A stretch of DNA of 64,000 nucleotides. Origin: SHZL01 sp963815185. GTDB lineage: Bacteria > Pseudomonadota > Gammaproteobacteria > Xanthomonadales > SZUA-36. Under the pieces are notes generated by a model. It had not been told where the DNA came from. It did no database searches and worked only from the letters and a program-made list of their open reading frames with translations. The stretch is taken from assembly GCA_963815185.1 (NCBI GenBank), contig CAWFGC010000009.1:434001-498000 (forward strand). The letters run 5' to 3'. The translations under genes and the position numbers were made by a program. This document shows positions 17,183 to 25,525 of this stretch, one piece after another. Position 1 is the stretch's first letter; each line of letters opens with the position of its first letter.

Positions 17183-17239
17183 TTAGGTAGCCTATAACTT
17201 GTTGGGGTAATTGGTTTTATATTATAGGTAGCCTATAAC
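17183..17239. repeat. Two direct copies of a palindromic 15-mer
   Basis: TAGGTAGCCTATAAC occurs at 17184-17198 and 17225-17239, 41 bp apart (about four helical turns). The right copy extends to a perfect palindrome, TTATAGG-TAG-CCTATAA (17222-17238); the left has one mismatch. The spacing and symmetry fit a pair of dimer-binding operators on the same DNA face, but no gene start lies close by. It could be a relic of a lost regulated gene. Confidence 0.5.
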
Positions 17240-17321
17240 AAACTGGTGGTGCTGAGCACACCAGGCGCTGGGTGGTCAATGGCCGGCTGAAATGTATACA
17301 CCCTCAGTGAGGGAGTACCGC

Positions 17322-17347
17322 TGTCAATGCCGGTTTAAAATTGACCC
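17322..17347. mobile_element. Possible IS21-family terminal remnant
   Basis: The sequence starts TGTCAATGCCGG and runs into TTTAAAATTGACCC. It resembles the TG-start and the internal GGTT-AAAA-TGACCC repeat units found at the ends of IS21-type elements. No istA or istB is present, and only one repeat unit remains, so this is at best a solo end. Identification is from recall of the motif only. Confidence 0.3.
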
Positions 17348-17457
17348 CCCCCTTGATTAAATTCTCACCAGCATAAACGGTACGCCTCAAGAGGCAACTT
17401 GTTCCGTTTGCGTCGGAAAAAATGTAAACCATGTGTCCGGAATACACCCTTTATAAT

Positions 17458-17534
17458 TGGTGGTGATGGGTGGACTTGAACCACCGACCTCAGCATTATG
17501 AGTGCCGCGCTCTAACCAGCTGAGCTACATCACC
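17458..17534 (-). tRNA. tRNA-Met (CAT anticodon, elongator type)
   Basis: A full cloverleaf can be drawn: acceptor GGTGATG/CATCACC, D arm GCTC-AGCTGGTTA-GAGC, anticodon arm CGGCA-CTCATAA-TGCTG with CAT at 17498-17500, T arm GGTGG-TTCAAGT-CCACC, discriminator A and an encoded CCA. Three G-C pairs typical of an initiator anticodon stem are absent, so it is elongator Met. Lysidine-modified tRNA-Ile2 also has CAT in the gene and is the main alternative. It borders the repeat-rich region. Confidence 0.95.
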
Positions 17535-17647
17535 ATGTTTGATATCTCTGCTCCGGGCAGTGGGTGTGCTGCTGATCGGAGCGGGGCGCAAATTCTGTCG
17601 TTACCGGCCTCTGGATTGTCAACCTGCGCAAGTCGTATGACTTGCGA

Positions 17648-18580
17648 TCAGAAGCGATAGCCGTAGGCCTCGAAAAACCGTTGTTCGATTTCGGCCATGT
17701 CGGGTGTGTGATTCTGCGGGCCCTGGCAGGCGATCTTGATCGCGCCCATGACCGATCCGATTCTGCAGGTTGTCACCAGGTCGAGTTCGTTCAGCAGGCC
17801 ATAAATCAGGCCGGCGCGGTAGGCGTCGCCGCAGCCGGTCGGGTCTGTGATCGCCGTCGCCTTGACGGCCGCCACTGCGGTTTCCCCTTCCTGGGTGATG
17901 ATGGTCGATCCGTCGCCGCCGCGGGTGACGATCAGGGCTTCGACCTGTTGTGCGATGTCGGCCGCGCTCATGCCGGTGCGTTCCTGCAATACCTGGAATT
18001 CATAATCGTTGACCGCAACCCAGCGCGCTTCTTGAATGAATTGCCGCAATTGGGCGCCATCGAACAGGATCATGCCCTGGCCGGGGTCGAAAATATGGGG
18101 AATGCCGGCCGCGGCAAGATCATGACTGTGCTGAATCATGGCTTGCTTGCCGTCGGGCGCGACGATGCCAATCTTCATGCCTTTGCTGTCACTGACGTGA
18201 TTCAGATGACTCTGCGCCATCGCGCCCGGATGAAAGGCGGTGATCTGGTTGTCATCGATGTCGGTGGTGATGAACGCCTGGGCGGTGAACTCGCCCGGCA
18301 GATGACGCACATAGCGCATTGAAATACCCAGCTTGTCGAGGCGCTCACGGTATGGCCCGAAGTCATCGCCGACGGTGGCCATGGGGTAGGGCGTGCCGCC
18401 CAGCAGCTTGAGGTTGTAGGAAATGTTGCCCGCCACCCCGCCGAATTCGCGGCGCATTTTCGGCACCAGGAAGGATACGTTCAGGATATGCACCTTGTCC
18501 GGCAGGATGTGATCTTTGAACGGCTCCGGGAACACCATAATGGTGTCATAAGCCAGTGAACCGCAGATTAAGGCCGACAT
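17648..18580 (-). CDS. PfkB-family carbohydrate/adenosine-type kinase
   Basis: The 310-residue cytosolic kinase belongs to the ribokinase/PfkB family. It has an N-terminal sugar-binding GGVAGNISYNLKLLG stretch and the C-terminal ATP/catalytic signature DPTGCGDAYRAGLIYG, with the catalytic Asp in GCGD. The preceding EALIVTRGGDGS strand is also characteristic. It is closest in style to the proteobacterial adenosine-kinase-like branch, but substrate choice cannot be fixed by eye. It is divergent from mreB across a 250-bp regulatory region that contains a perfect palindrome. Confidence 0.88.
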   Translation of the reverse strand: MSALICGSLAYDTIMVFPEPFKDHILPDKVHILNVSFLVPKMRREFGGVAGNISYNLKLLGGTPYPMATVGDDFGPYRERLDKLGISMRYVRHLPGEFTAQAFITTDIDDNQITAFHPGAMAQSHLNHVSDSKGMKIGIVAPDGKQAMIQHSHDLAAAGIPHIFDPGQGMILFDGAQLRQFIQEARWVAVNDYEFQVLQERTGMSAADIAQQVEALIVTRGGDGSTIITQEGETAVAAVKATAITDPTGCGDAYRAGLIYGLLNELDLVTTCRIGSVMGAIKIACQGPQNHTPDMAEIEQRFFEAYGYRF

Positions 18581-18660
18581 GGTTTTCCTTGTCCGGTGAT
18601 ATCCAAAACCCGCGCATTCTAGCGGAATTAGGCGCTTACGGCATCAGAAAGTCGCGGTTT

Positions 18661-18674
18661 TGTGATATATCACA
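18661..18674. promoter_or_regulatory. Perfect 14-bp palindrome between pfkB-type kinase and mreB
   Basis: TGTGATATATCACA is fully self-complementary. It has CRP-like TGTGA/TCACA halves, but with a 4-bp spacer in place of the usual 6, so the binding factor is uncertain. A degenerate half-site (CGTGATATGAC) follows at about 18689. It lies about 80 bp upstream of the kinase start and 160 bp upstream of mreB, so it more likely serves the kinase. Confidence 0.45.
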
Positions 18675-18765
18675 GAACGCCCGCAAATCGTGATATGACT
18701 GCAAGGCTCGTCGCCGGCTGTTCCCTCAGAAGCCGCATAAATACAGGGTTTTACAGGTTTTTTTC

Positions 18766-18794
18766 TTGCGACAAATCGCGCTGACTGATACATT
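18766..18794 (+). promoter_or_regulatory. Candidate sigma-70 promoter for the mre operon
   Basis: TTGCGA (18766-18771) and TACATT (18789-18794) are separated by exactly 17 bp and end 39 bp before the mreB start codon. This is the best match to a vegetative promoter in the divergent region. It would give a leader of about 33 nt. Not tested. Confidence 0.45.
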
Positions 18795-18833
18795 AGCCAA
18801 CCCATTAACGCGGATTCGCGGCGGAATAAGCAT

Positions 18834-19884
18834 ATGGTGCTAAAAAGTCTTCGCGGCCTGTTTTCCAATGATCTGTCGATTGATCTCGGCACGGCAAACA
18901 CGCTGATCTATGTTCGCGGGCAGGGTATTGTGCTCAACGAACCCTCCGTGGTCGCGGTACGCATGGACCGGGGTCCGGGCGGGCCGCAACATGTCGCCGC
19001 CGTCGGCACCGAAGCGAAACGGATGCTCGGGCGCACGCCCGGCAACATCCGCACGGTGCGACCGCTAAAGGATGGTGTGATTGCCGATTTCAACATGACC
19101 GAAGCCATGTTGCAGCATTTCATTCGCAAGGTGCATACGTCGCGCTTTTTGCGCCCCAGTCCGCGGGTGCTGGTCTGCGTGCCTTGCAGTTCCACCCAGG
19201 TGGAAAGAAAAGCCATCAAGGAATCAGCCGAGGGCGCCGGCGCGCGCGAGGTCTTCCTGGTCGAAGAACCGATGGCCGCTGCCATCGGCGCCGGCATTCC
19301 GGTGCACGAGGCGCGTGGCGCCATGGTATTGGATATTGGCGGCGGTACCTCCGAGGTGGCTGTCATCTCATTAAACGGTCTGGTCTATGCCAACTCGGTG
19401 CGGGTGGGCGGAGACCTGTTCGATGAAGCCATCATCAACTACGTGCGGCGCAATTACGGCACGCTGATTGGCGAAACCACGGCCGAGCGCATCAAGATCG
19501 AGATCGGTTGCGCCTGGCCGGATGAGAAACCGGAATCGATGGAAGTGTCCGGCCGCAATCTGGCCGAAGGTGTGCCACGCAACGTGACGATCTCGAGTAA
19601 TGAGGTGCTGGAGGCGCTGAACGAGAGTCTTTCCAGCATTCTGGATGCGGTCAAGACCGCGCTGGAGCAAACGCCGCCGGAGCTGTGTTCGGACGTGTCG
19701 GAAACCGGCATCGTGTTGACTGGCGGCGGCGCCCTGTTGCGCGGCATCGATCGTTTGATCGGCGAGGAAACCGGTTTGCCGGTGTTTGCGGCCGATGACC
19801 CGCTTGACCTGCGTGGCCCGGGGCGGCGGTCGTGCGCTGGAATTGATGGATCAAAACAATGGTGATTTCTTTTCCAGCAGTTAA
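18834..19884 (+). CDS. mreB: Rod-shape actin homologue MreB (frameshifted near the 3' end)
   Basis: MreB polymerises under the inner membrane and guides the elongation machinery. The sequence is canonical: DLSIDLGTANTLIY (phosphate 1), MVLDIGGGTSEVAV (phosphate 2), VLTGGGALLRGID (adenosine). The family ends in a segment like DPLTCVARGGG. Here the frame is lost at GCTTGACCTGCG: one extra base near 19806 turns it into DPLDLRGPGRR and a stop at 19865. Removing one base restores the normal C-terminus, ending FFSSS with TAA at 19882-19884. As mreB is usually essential in rods, a sequence error is the likely cause. First gene of the mre-mrd-lip block. Confidence 0.93.
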
Positions 19885-19927
19885 GGAAGCTCTGATCCAT
19901 TCAATTGAGTAGTCCTGGAAAAATCTC

Positions 19928-20934
19928 TTGGTAACAGGCAACACGGGTGTCGGCGCGAAGTTTTCAGAGCAGGCTGCTCTGACTGCCCGCCTGATGCTCT
20001 ACGGGCTGTTGGCTATTGTGCTGATGGCGATGGATCATCGCGGCCAGTACATACCGCGTGTTCGCAGCCTGGCCAGCGCGCTGGTCGAACCCGTTTACCA
20101 TCTGGTCGATTGGCCCATTCGCGGCTTGCGTGAAGTCTTTGGTTTTTTTCAGAGCGGTCAGGCGCTGCGGCGCGAAAATGAACAACTGCGTGAGGCCTTG
20201 TTACAGCAAAAAGGGGCCTTGCAGACGCTGCGATCGATGACCCGGGAAAATGCGCGCCTGCGGGCCCTGGTGGATGGCACCATCGGCCAGCGCTTCACCT
20301 TCCAGTTTGCCGAGCTGATCGAGGTCGATCTTGATCCCTTCTCGCACAGGGTCATTATTGACCGGGGCACCGACAAGGGAATCAAACCGGGTCAGGCAGT
20401 GATCGATGGCGCCGGGGTGATGGGGCAGGTGGAAGAAGTACATCTGCATTTTTCCACGGTGCGCCTGATCTCGGATCCCAATCATGCGCTGCCGGTGCAG
20501 TTCAATCGCACCGGTTTGCGTTCGGTTGCGTTTGGTCTGGGCACGACGGATTACCTCAGTCTGCCGGCGGTGCCGCTCCAGGCCGATGTGCGCGAGGGTG
20601 ACTTGATCGTGACCTCAGGTCTCGGCGATCGCTTTCCCGCCGGTTACCCGGTGGCCACCGTCGCCTCGATCGATCGGCATGAGGGTCATACTTTCGCCCG
20701 CGTGTTGGCCACTCCGCTGGCGGCACTGGATCGCGGCCGCGAGGTATTGCTCATTGTTCCGGCGCCGGCTGCCGGGCAGGAGTCTGAAACCCCGGCTCCG
20801 GCCGCAGCCGATGCGGAATCCGGACTCCGGCGCCGGCCGCAGCCGATGCGGAATCCGAGACTCCGGCGCCAGCCGCTGCAGATCCGAATCGCGAACCCGA
20901 TTCTGAACCCGCGCCGCGGAAACCGGGCACATGA
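19928..20934 (+). CDS. mreC: Rod-shape protein MreC (frameshifted in a C-terminal repeat)
   Basis: MreC is a bitopic membrane protein with a periplasmic beta-sandwich that links MreB to PBP2. A membrane helix lies at residues ~20-37, a coiled coil follows (ALRRENEQLREALLQQKGA), then the MreC domain (VIIDRGTDKGIKPGQAVID, GVMGQVEEV). The start is a TTG after a purine-rich stretch. The tail holds a 36-bp tandem repeat coding PAPAAADAESET. One base is missing in the first unit near 20823, sending the frame to a stop at 20947. Restoring it gives a stop at 20932-20934 that overlaps the mreD start in an ATGA, as expected for this operon. Confidence 0.9.
20792..20880 (+). repeat. 36-bp tandem repeat in the mreC tail
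   Basis: Units read roughly CCGGCGCCGGCCGCAGCCGA followed by TGCGGAATCCGAGACT, each encoding twelve residues (PAPAAADAESET). Two units are nearly complete and a third is partial and degenerate. The first differs by a one-base deletion, which breaks the mreC frame. Such units expand and contract by slippage and are hard to assemble. Confidence 0.7.
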
Positions 20935-21422
20935 TTACGCACCGTGAACGCCGCGCTCCGGTGCTGGTCAGCCTGTCGGTTGCGATGCTGCTGGCGGTGG
21001 TTCCATTACCCGCAGTGCTGACGCCCTTGAGACCTCATTGGGTCGCCCTGGTGATGATCTTCTGGTGTCTGGAGACGCAGGGGGTCATGTCTTTGGGCCG
21101 TGCCTTCCTCATCGGCCTGTTGCTGGACGTGCTGACGGGCAGTTTGTTGGGAATGCATGCTTTGGGCCTGGTCGTGCTGGTTTATCTGGTCACGCGCTTT
21201 CGGGCGCGCCTGCGATTTTTCCCGCCCTGGCAACAGGCGCTTTCGGTGTTCGCCTTGCTGCTCAATGACCACATCATTTTGTTGTGGATTATCAGTCTGA
21301 AAGGCGATGCACTGCCGACACTGTCGTTTTGGCTGGCGCCGGTGATCGGCACCCTGCTGTGGCCCTGGGTGTTCCTTGTAATGGACCGCTACCGCAGCCG
21401 CGTCCGGCTGCGTGCCGCGTGA
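20931..21422 (+). CDS. mreD: Rod-shape protein MreD
   Basis: MreD is a small inner-membrane partner of MreC in the elongasome. The 163-residue product has about five hydrophobic spans and the family features: PHWVALVMIFWCLETQ in the early loop and a SLGRAFLIGLLLDVLTGSLLGMHAL core. Length is typical (160-170). It overlaps mreC by 4 bp once that gene's frameshift is corrected, and its stop overlaps the mrdA start by one base (TGATG), so the three genes are translationally coupled. Confidence 0.92.
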   Translation: MITHRERRAPVLVSLSVAMLLAVVPLPAVLTPLRPHWVALVMIFWCLETQGVMSLGRAFLIGLLLDVLTGSLLGMHALGLVVLVYLVTRFRARLRFFPPWQQALSVFALLLNDHIILLWIISLKGDALPTLSFWLAPVIGTLLWPWVFLVMDRYRSRVRLRAA

Positions 21423-23302
21423 TGAATACCAGCGGCATTTACGCCAGTGGACGCGGGCGTCCGCTGAAGGATGCATTCCTCGAGTCTCGCCTGTTCCTGC
21501 GGCGCGTGACCATCAGCATGGTGGTCATCGCCCTGGTGTTGCTCTCGCTGCTGATGCGTTACACCTGGCTGCAGGTGATCAGCCACGAAGAATTGACCAG
21601 CCGTTCCACCAGCAACCGTGTGCGGGTGGTTCCGGTGGCGCCCAACAGAGGGCAGATTTACGACCGGCGCGGGCGGCTGATAGCGGAAAACATACCGGCT
21701 TACCGCCTGGAGGTGGTGCCGGAGAAAGTCGGTGATTTGGAGAGCGCCTTGAAGCGGCTCGCGCAGATTGTCGACCTGCCGCCGGATGCGGCGGAAAAGT
21801 TCGCTCGCGACCGCCGCCGCTATCGCAGTTTCGATGCGGTGCCGCTCAAGTTTGACCTGAGTGAAGCAGAGGTCGCGCGTTTCGCGGTGGACCGGCACCG
21901 GTTCCCCGGTGTGGACATCGTGCCCTATCTCTCCCGCCGTTACCCTTTTGGCGAACTCCTGACCCACGTGCTGGGCTACGTCGGCCGTATCGATGAGGAC
22001 GACCTGGCGGGGCTGGACGCGGCCGAGTACCGGGCCACGACGCATATCGGCAAGAGCGGCGTCGAGCGTCAATATGAAGTCGCTCTGCACGGGCGCAGCG
22101 GGGTGGAAAAGATCGAGACCAACGCGGAGGGCCGGACCATTCGCACACTGGAGCGGCATGATCCGGTTTCCGGCAATGATCTCATTCTGTCGCTCGATGT
22201 GCAGCTACAGCAAGTGGCCTGGGATGCACTGGGTGACCGGCCCGGCGCAGTGGTGGCGATGGACCCGAACGATGGCTCCGTTCTGGCGCTGGTGAGCAAG
22301 CCGGCGTTCGATCCCAATCTGTTTGTTCAGGGCATCAGCAGCAAGGACTATCAGGCGATTCTGAAATCTCCGGGTCGCGCCCTGTTCAACCGGGCCATTC
22401 AGGGGGGCTACGAACCGGGTTCGACCTTCAAGCCGTTTGTCGGACTGGCCGGCCTGGAATTGGGCGTGATCAGCCGCGACAAGCAGATTTTCTCCAGCGG
22501 CAACTTCTATCTCGCCGGCCTGAATCGCCCGTTTCGCGACTGGCGTAAGGGCGGCCACGGCTGGGTGGATATTTATTCCGCATTGGAACAATCGGTGAAT
22601 ACCTACTTCTATACGTTGGCTTTGGATATCGGTATCGACCGTTTGCATGATTACCTGGCGCAGTTTGGATTCGGCAGCGTCACCGGCCTGGACCTGCCCG
22701 GCGAAATTCCCGGCGTGCTGCCTTCACGGGAATGGAAACGGGCCCGCTACAATCTGCCCTGGTATCCGGGTGAAACGGTGATTGGCGGCATCGGGCAGGG
22801 ATTCAATGTCGTCACGCCAGTACAACTCGCGGTCGCTTTGAGCACGCTATGCAACGGCGGCACGCGCTTCGTTCCGCAACTTCTGTATGCTTCCAAAGAA
22901 GCGGGTGATCAGCAGGCGGTCAGGGCCGAGGCCGCGCAGGCCCTGCATGTGCCGGTGGTTAGCGCCGAGAATTGGAACGCCGTGCGCGAAGGCATGCGCA
23001 GGGTCATCCACGGAGTGAATGGCACGGCGCGGGCCTTGTTGCCGTTGAACGGTTTTGAAATGGCGGGCAAAAGCGGCACAGCGCAGGTGGTTGATCAGGA
23101 GCTGGATGAAGGACACCAGGGCGCCGATGTGGCGGAGCATTTGCGGGACCATGCCCTGTTCATTGCCTTCGCCCCCGTGGATCATCCTTCGATCGTGGTC
23201 GCAGCCGTGGTTGAACATGGTGGCGGCGGTTCACGGAACGCAGCCCCGGTGGCCAAGGCCGTGATCGAATCCTGGCTGGCGCAGCAGGAACTGCCCAAAT
23301 GA
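21422..23302 (+). CDS. mrdA: Penicillin-binding protein 2 (elongation transpeptidase)
   Basis: PBP2 cross-links peptidoglycan during side-wall growth together with RodA. The 626-residue protein has one N-terminal membrane helix (~30-50), the pedestal domain (PNRGQIYDRRGRLIAENIPAYRLEVVPE) and a transpeptidase domain. Its active-site motifs are S334-x-x-K337 (GYEPGSTFKPF), S391-V-N (EQSVNTYF) and K550-S-G (MAGKSGTAQVV). I start at the ATG that overlaps the mreD stop; the longer frame into mreD is an artefact. It overlaps rodA by 4 bp. Confidence 0.96.
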   Translation: MNTSGIYASGRGRPLKDAFLESRLFLRRVTISMVVIALVLLSLLMRYTWLQVISHEELTSRSTSNRVRVVPVAPNRGQIYDRRGRLIAENIPAYRLEVVPEKVGDLESALKRLAQIVDLPPDAAEKFARDRRRYRSFDAVPLKFDLSEAEVARFAVDRHRFPGVDIVPYLSRRYPFGELLTHVLGYVGRIDEDDLAGLDAAEYRATTHIGKSGVERQYEVALHGRSGVEKIETNAEGRTIRTLERHDPVSGNDLILSLDVQLQQVAWDALGDRPGAVVAMDPNDGSVLALVSKPAFDPNLFVQGISSKDYQAILKSPGRALFNRAIQGGYEPGSTFKPFVGLAGLELGVISRDKQIFSSGNFYLAGLNRPFRDWRKGGHGWVDIYSALEQSVNTYFYTLALDIGIDRLHDYLAQFGFGSVTGLDLPGEIPGVLPSREWKRARYNLPWYPGETVIGGIGQGFNVVTPVQLAVALSTLCNGGTRFVPQLLYASKEAGDQQAVRAEAAQALHVPVVSAENWNAVREGMRRVIHGVNGTARALLPLNGFEMAGKSGTAQVVDQELDEGHQGADVAEHLRDHALFIAFAPVDHPSIVVAAVVEHGGGGSRNAAPVAKAVIESWLAQQELPK

Positions 23303-24390
23303 AAAAAGTGCTACCGGGCTGGGTCGGCTCGCCACAGTTGGATTGGCCCTTGCTCCTGGCTTTGCTGTTGCTGATGGGTTTTGGCCTGCTGGTGCTGTAC
23401 AGCGCGACGGGCGAGGATGCCGTCATGGTGTCTCAGCAGGCCGTGCGCATGGGCGCGGGTATCGTGGCCATGTTGACGCTCTCCTTGGTGCCGCCGCATT
23501 TATTGCGTTTGTGGACGCCGTGGCTCTATGTCATCGGTGTCGTGTTGTTGCTGGTGACCTGGTTTGTCGGTGTCGGCAGGGGCGCCGGCCGCTGGCTCGA
23601 CCTCGGGCTCATCCGTTTCCAGCCTGCCGAAATCATGAAACTGGCGGTGCCGATGATGGTGGCATGGTACTTCCACCCGCTCACATTGCCGCCTTCCTTT
23701 AAAGCAACGCTGATCGCATTTGGCCTGCTGGCCGTTCCCGCCATACTGATCGTCGGCCAGCCGGATCTTGGCACCGCTTTGCTGATTGCAGTCAGCGGTT
23801 GCATTACGATCTTTCTCGCCGGCTTGCGCTGGCGGTATATCCTGGGACTCGCCGGCCTCCTTGCCGCTGCGGCACCGGCAGCATGGTTCAATATGCACGA
23901 GTACCAGCGCAATCGCGTGCGCATTTTTCTTGACCCCGAATCGGATCCCCTGGGCAGCGGCTGGAACATCATCCAGTCCAAGATCGCGGTGGGATCGGGT
24001 GGGTTGCTGGGCAAGGGCTGGCTGCACGGCACGCAATCGCACCTGGAATTCATCCCGGAGCGGCACACGGATTTCATTCTGGCGGTGCTGGCCGAAGAAT
24101 TCGGCCTGCTGGGCGTTGGCCTGTTGCTGATCCTGTACGTGTTCATCACGGCGCGCTGCAGTTATATTGCGGGCATGGCCAAGGATACCTATTCGCGCTT
24201 GCTGGCCGGCAGCCTGGGCCTGACATTTTTCGTTTACGTGGTGGTCAACAGCAGTATGGTTGCGGGTTTGCTGCCGGTTGTGGGGGTGCCGTTGCCACTG
24301 ATCAGTTACGGCGGCACCTCGATTGTGACCCTGCTGGCAGGATTCGGTATGTTAATGTCCATTCATGGTCACCGGAATTTCATTCGCTAA
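23299..24390 (+). CDS. rodA: Peptidoglycan glycosyltransferase RodA
   Basis: RodA is the SEDS-family polymerase that makes glycan strands for elongation, in complex with PBP2. The 363-residue protein has about ten hydrophobic spans. Visible signatures include the loop around WLDLGLIRFQPAEIMKLAVP and the essential-Asp region QPDLGTALLIAVSG, followed by HTDFILAVLAEEFGLLG and the C-terminal GVPLPLISYGGTS. It begins with an ATGA overlap on mrdA. The non-coding gap to mltB is about 150 bp. Confidence 0.96.
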   Translation: MKKVLPGWVGSPQLDWPLLLALLLLMGFGLLVLYSATGEDAVMVSQQAVRMGAGIVAMLTLSLVPPHLLRLWTPWLYVIGVVLLLVTWFVGVGRGAGRWLDLGLIRFQPAEIMKLAVPMMVAWYFHPLTLPPSFKATLIAFGLLAVPAILIVGQPDLGTALLIAVSGCITIFLAGLRWRYILGLAGLLAAAAPAAWFNMHEYQRNRVRIFLDPESDPLGSGWNIIQSKIAVGSGGLLGKGWLHGTQSHLEFIPERHTDFILAVLAEEFGLLGVGLLLILYVFITARCSYIAGMAKDTYSRLLAGSLGLTFFVYVVVNSSMVAGLLPVVGVPLPLISYGGTSIVTLLAGFGMLMSIHGHRNFIR

Positions 24391-24544
24391 GATCGATTCA
24401 GGTACACTGGGCCCGGCCAGAAGGTGTCTGCCAGCCCTTGGAAACGGCCATTCGTATATCCGGCTATGGCCATCACATTGTCAGCAGCGATCCGGCGGTA
24501 TCAATGACTTGGACCTGGACATCATGCAAGGATATGGAAAAATC

Positions 24545-25525
24545 GTGAAGCGTTTGCTCTTACTGGCCTTGGTCTCCGTATTGAGTACTGCCTGCCTGGC
24601 CCAGCAGCATCCGGGTGCCGAAGCGTTTGCCGAAAAGGCCGCGCGTGAGCACAATCTGGACCCGCAAGAAGTGCTCAAGCTGCTGCAGCAGGCGCGGTTC
24701 CAACAGTCCATCGTCGACGCCATCAGCCGTCCGGCCGAAGCCAAACCGTGGTACCTGTACCGGCCCATATTTCTCAACCAGAAACGTATCGATGGCGGCG
24801 TGGCATTCTGGCGCGAGCACGAAGCGCGGCTGGCCACGGCTGCTGACCGTTTTCAGGTCGACCCGCAAATCATCGTTGCCATCATTGGCGTGGAAACTTT
24901 TTACGGGCGAATTACCGGCGGTTACCGCGTGCTCGATGCACTGGCGACACTGGCCTTTCATTTCCCCGATACCGGACACGATCGTTCGGAATTCTTTGCC
25001 AGCGAGTTGATGAATTTCCTGCTGCTGGGCAAGGAAGAAGGGCTGCCCCTGGAGGAAGTATCCGGCTCCTATGCCGGAGCGATGGGCCTGGGCCAGTTCA
25101 TGCCCAGCAGTTATCGTGAGTACGCGGTGGATCTCGACGACGATGGACGCCGCGATCTGTGGAGTTCGATGGATGACGTGATGGGCAGCGTCGCCAACTA
25201 TCTGCACCGGCATGGCTGGAAATACCACGAGCCTGTGGTCTATCCGCTGACGGCGGCGGAAGAGGCCGACATGGGTCTGGTCGCCGACCGGGACTTCAAG
25301 CCCCAACACACCATAGAACAATTATCGCACGGGGGGTTCAGCAGCAGTCATGAGGTCGACGGCGAAGAACCGGTTGCCGTGGTCAAGCTGGAAGAAGAAC
25401 ATGCGGAGACGTTCTGGCTCGCTTTCAATAATTTTTATGTCATCACCCGTTATAATCGCAGCCCACTGTATGCGATGGCGGTTTATGAGCTGAGCGAAGA
25501 GATTCGCCGGGGAATGGCCAAGTGA
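24545..25525 (+). CDS. mltB: Membrane-bound lytic murein transglycosylase B
   Basis: MltB cleaves peptidoglycan glycan strands to 1,6-anhydro products at the outer membrane. The protein has a lipoprotein signal (RLLLLALVSVLSTACLAQ, lipobox LSTAC), and the SLT_2 domain with FQVDPQIIVAIIGVETFYG, where E is the catalytic acid, followed by GSYAGAMGLGQFMPSSY. I chose a GTG start, 6 bp after a GGA, giving 326 residues. An ATG 21 bp earlier is in frame but has no ribosome-binding site. It overlaps the rlpA start by 4 bp (GTGA). Confidence 0.92.
   Translation: MKRLLLLALVSVLSTACLAQQHPGAEAFAEKAAREHNLDPQEVLKLLQQARFQQSIVDAISRPAEAKPWYLYRPIFLNQKRIDGGVAFWREHEARLATAADRFQVDPQIIVAIIGVETFYGRITGGYRVLDALATLAFHFPDTGHDRSEFFASELMNFLLLGKEEGLPLEEVSGSYAGAMGLGQFMPSSYREYAVDLDDDGRRDLWSSMDDVMGSVANYLHRHGWKYHEPVVYPLTAAEEADMGLVADRDFKPQHTIEQLSHGGFSSSHEVDGEEPVAVVKLEEEHAETFWLAFNNFYVITRYNRSPLYAMAVYELSEEIRRGMAK

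Larger units (their letters stand above)
16995..17457. other. Gene-free stretch with short repeats and IS scraps
   Basis: No credible ORF is present on either strand. It holds two copies of a 15-bp dyad repeat (17184-17198 and 17225-17239), a short perfect hairpin CCCTC-AGT-GAGGG at about 17301, an IS21-like end and a run of eight C after it. The right edge is the tRNA-Met gene, a common insertion point. I read it as accumulated debris of mobile elements. Confidence 0.55.

Noticed and set aside
17297..17312. CCCTCAGTGAGGG hairpin as a terminator
   Set aside because: The stem is only 5 bp, no T-run follows, and no gene ends nearby.
19800..19884. Programmed frameshifting in mreB
   Set aside because: No slippery heptamer or stimulatory structure is evident, and similar breaks in ten genes point to sequence error.
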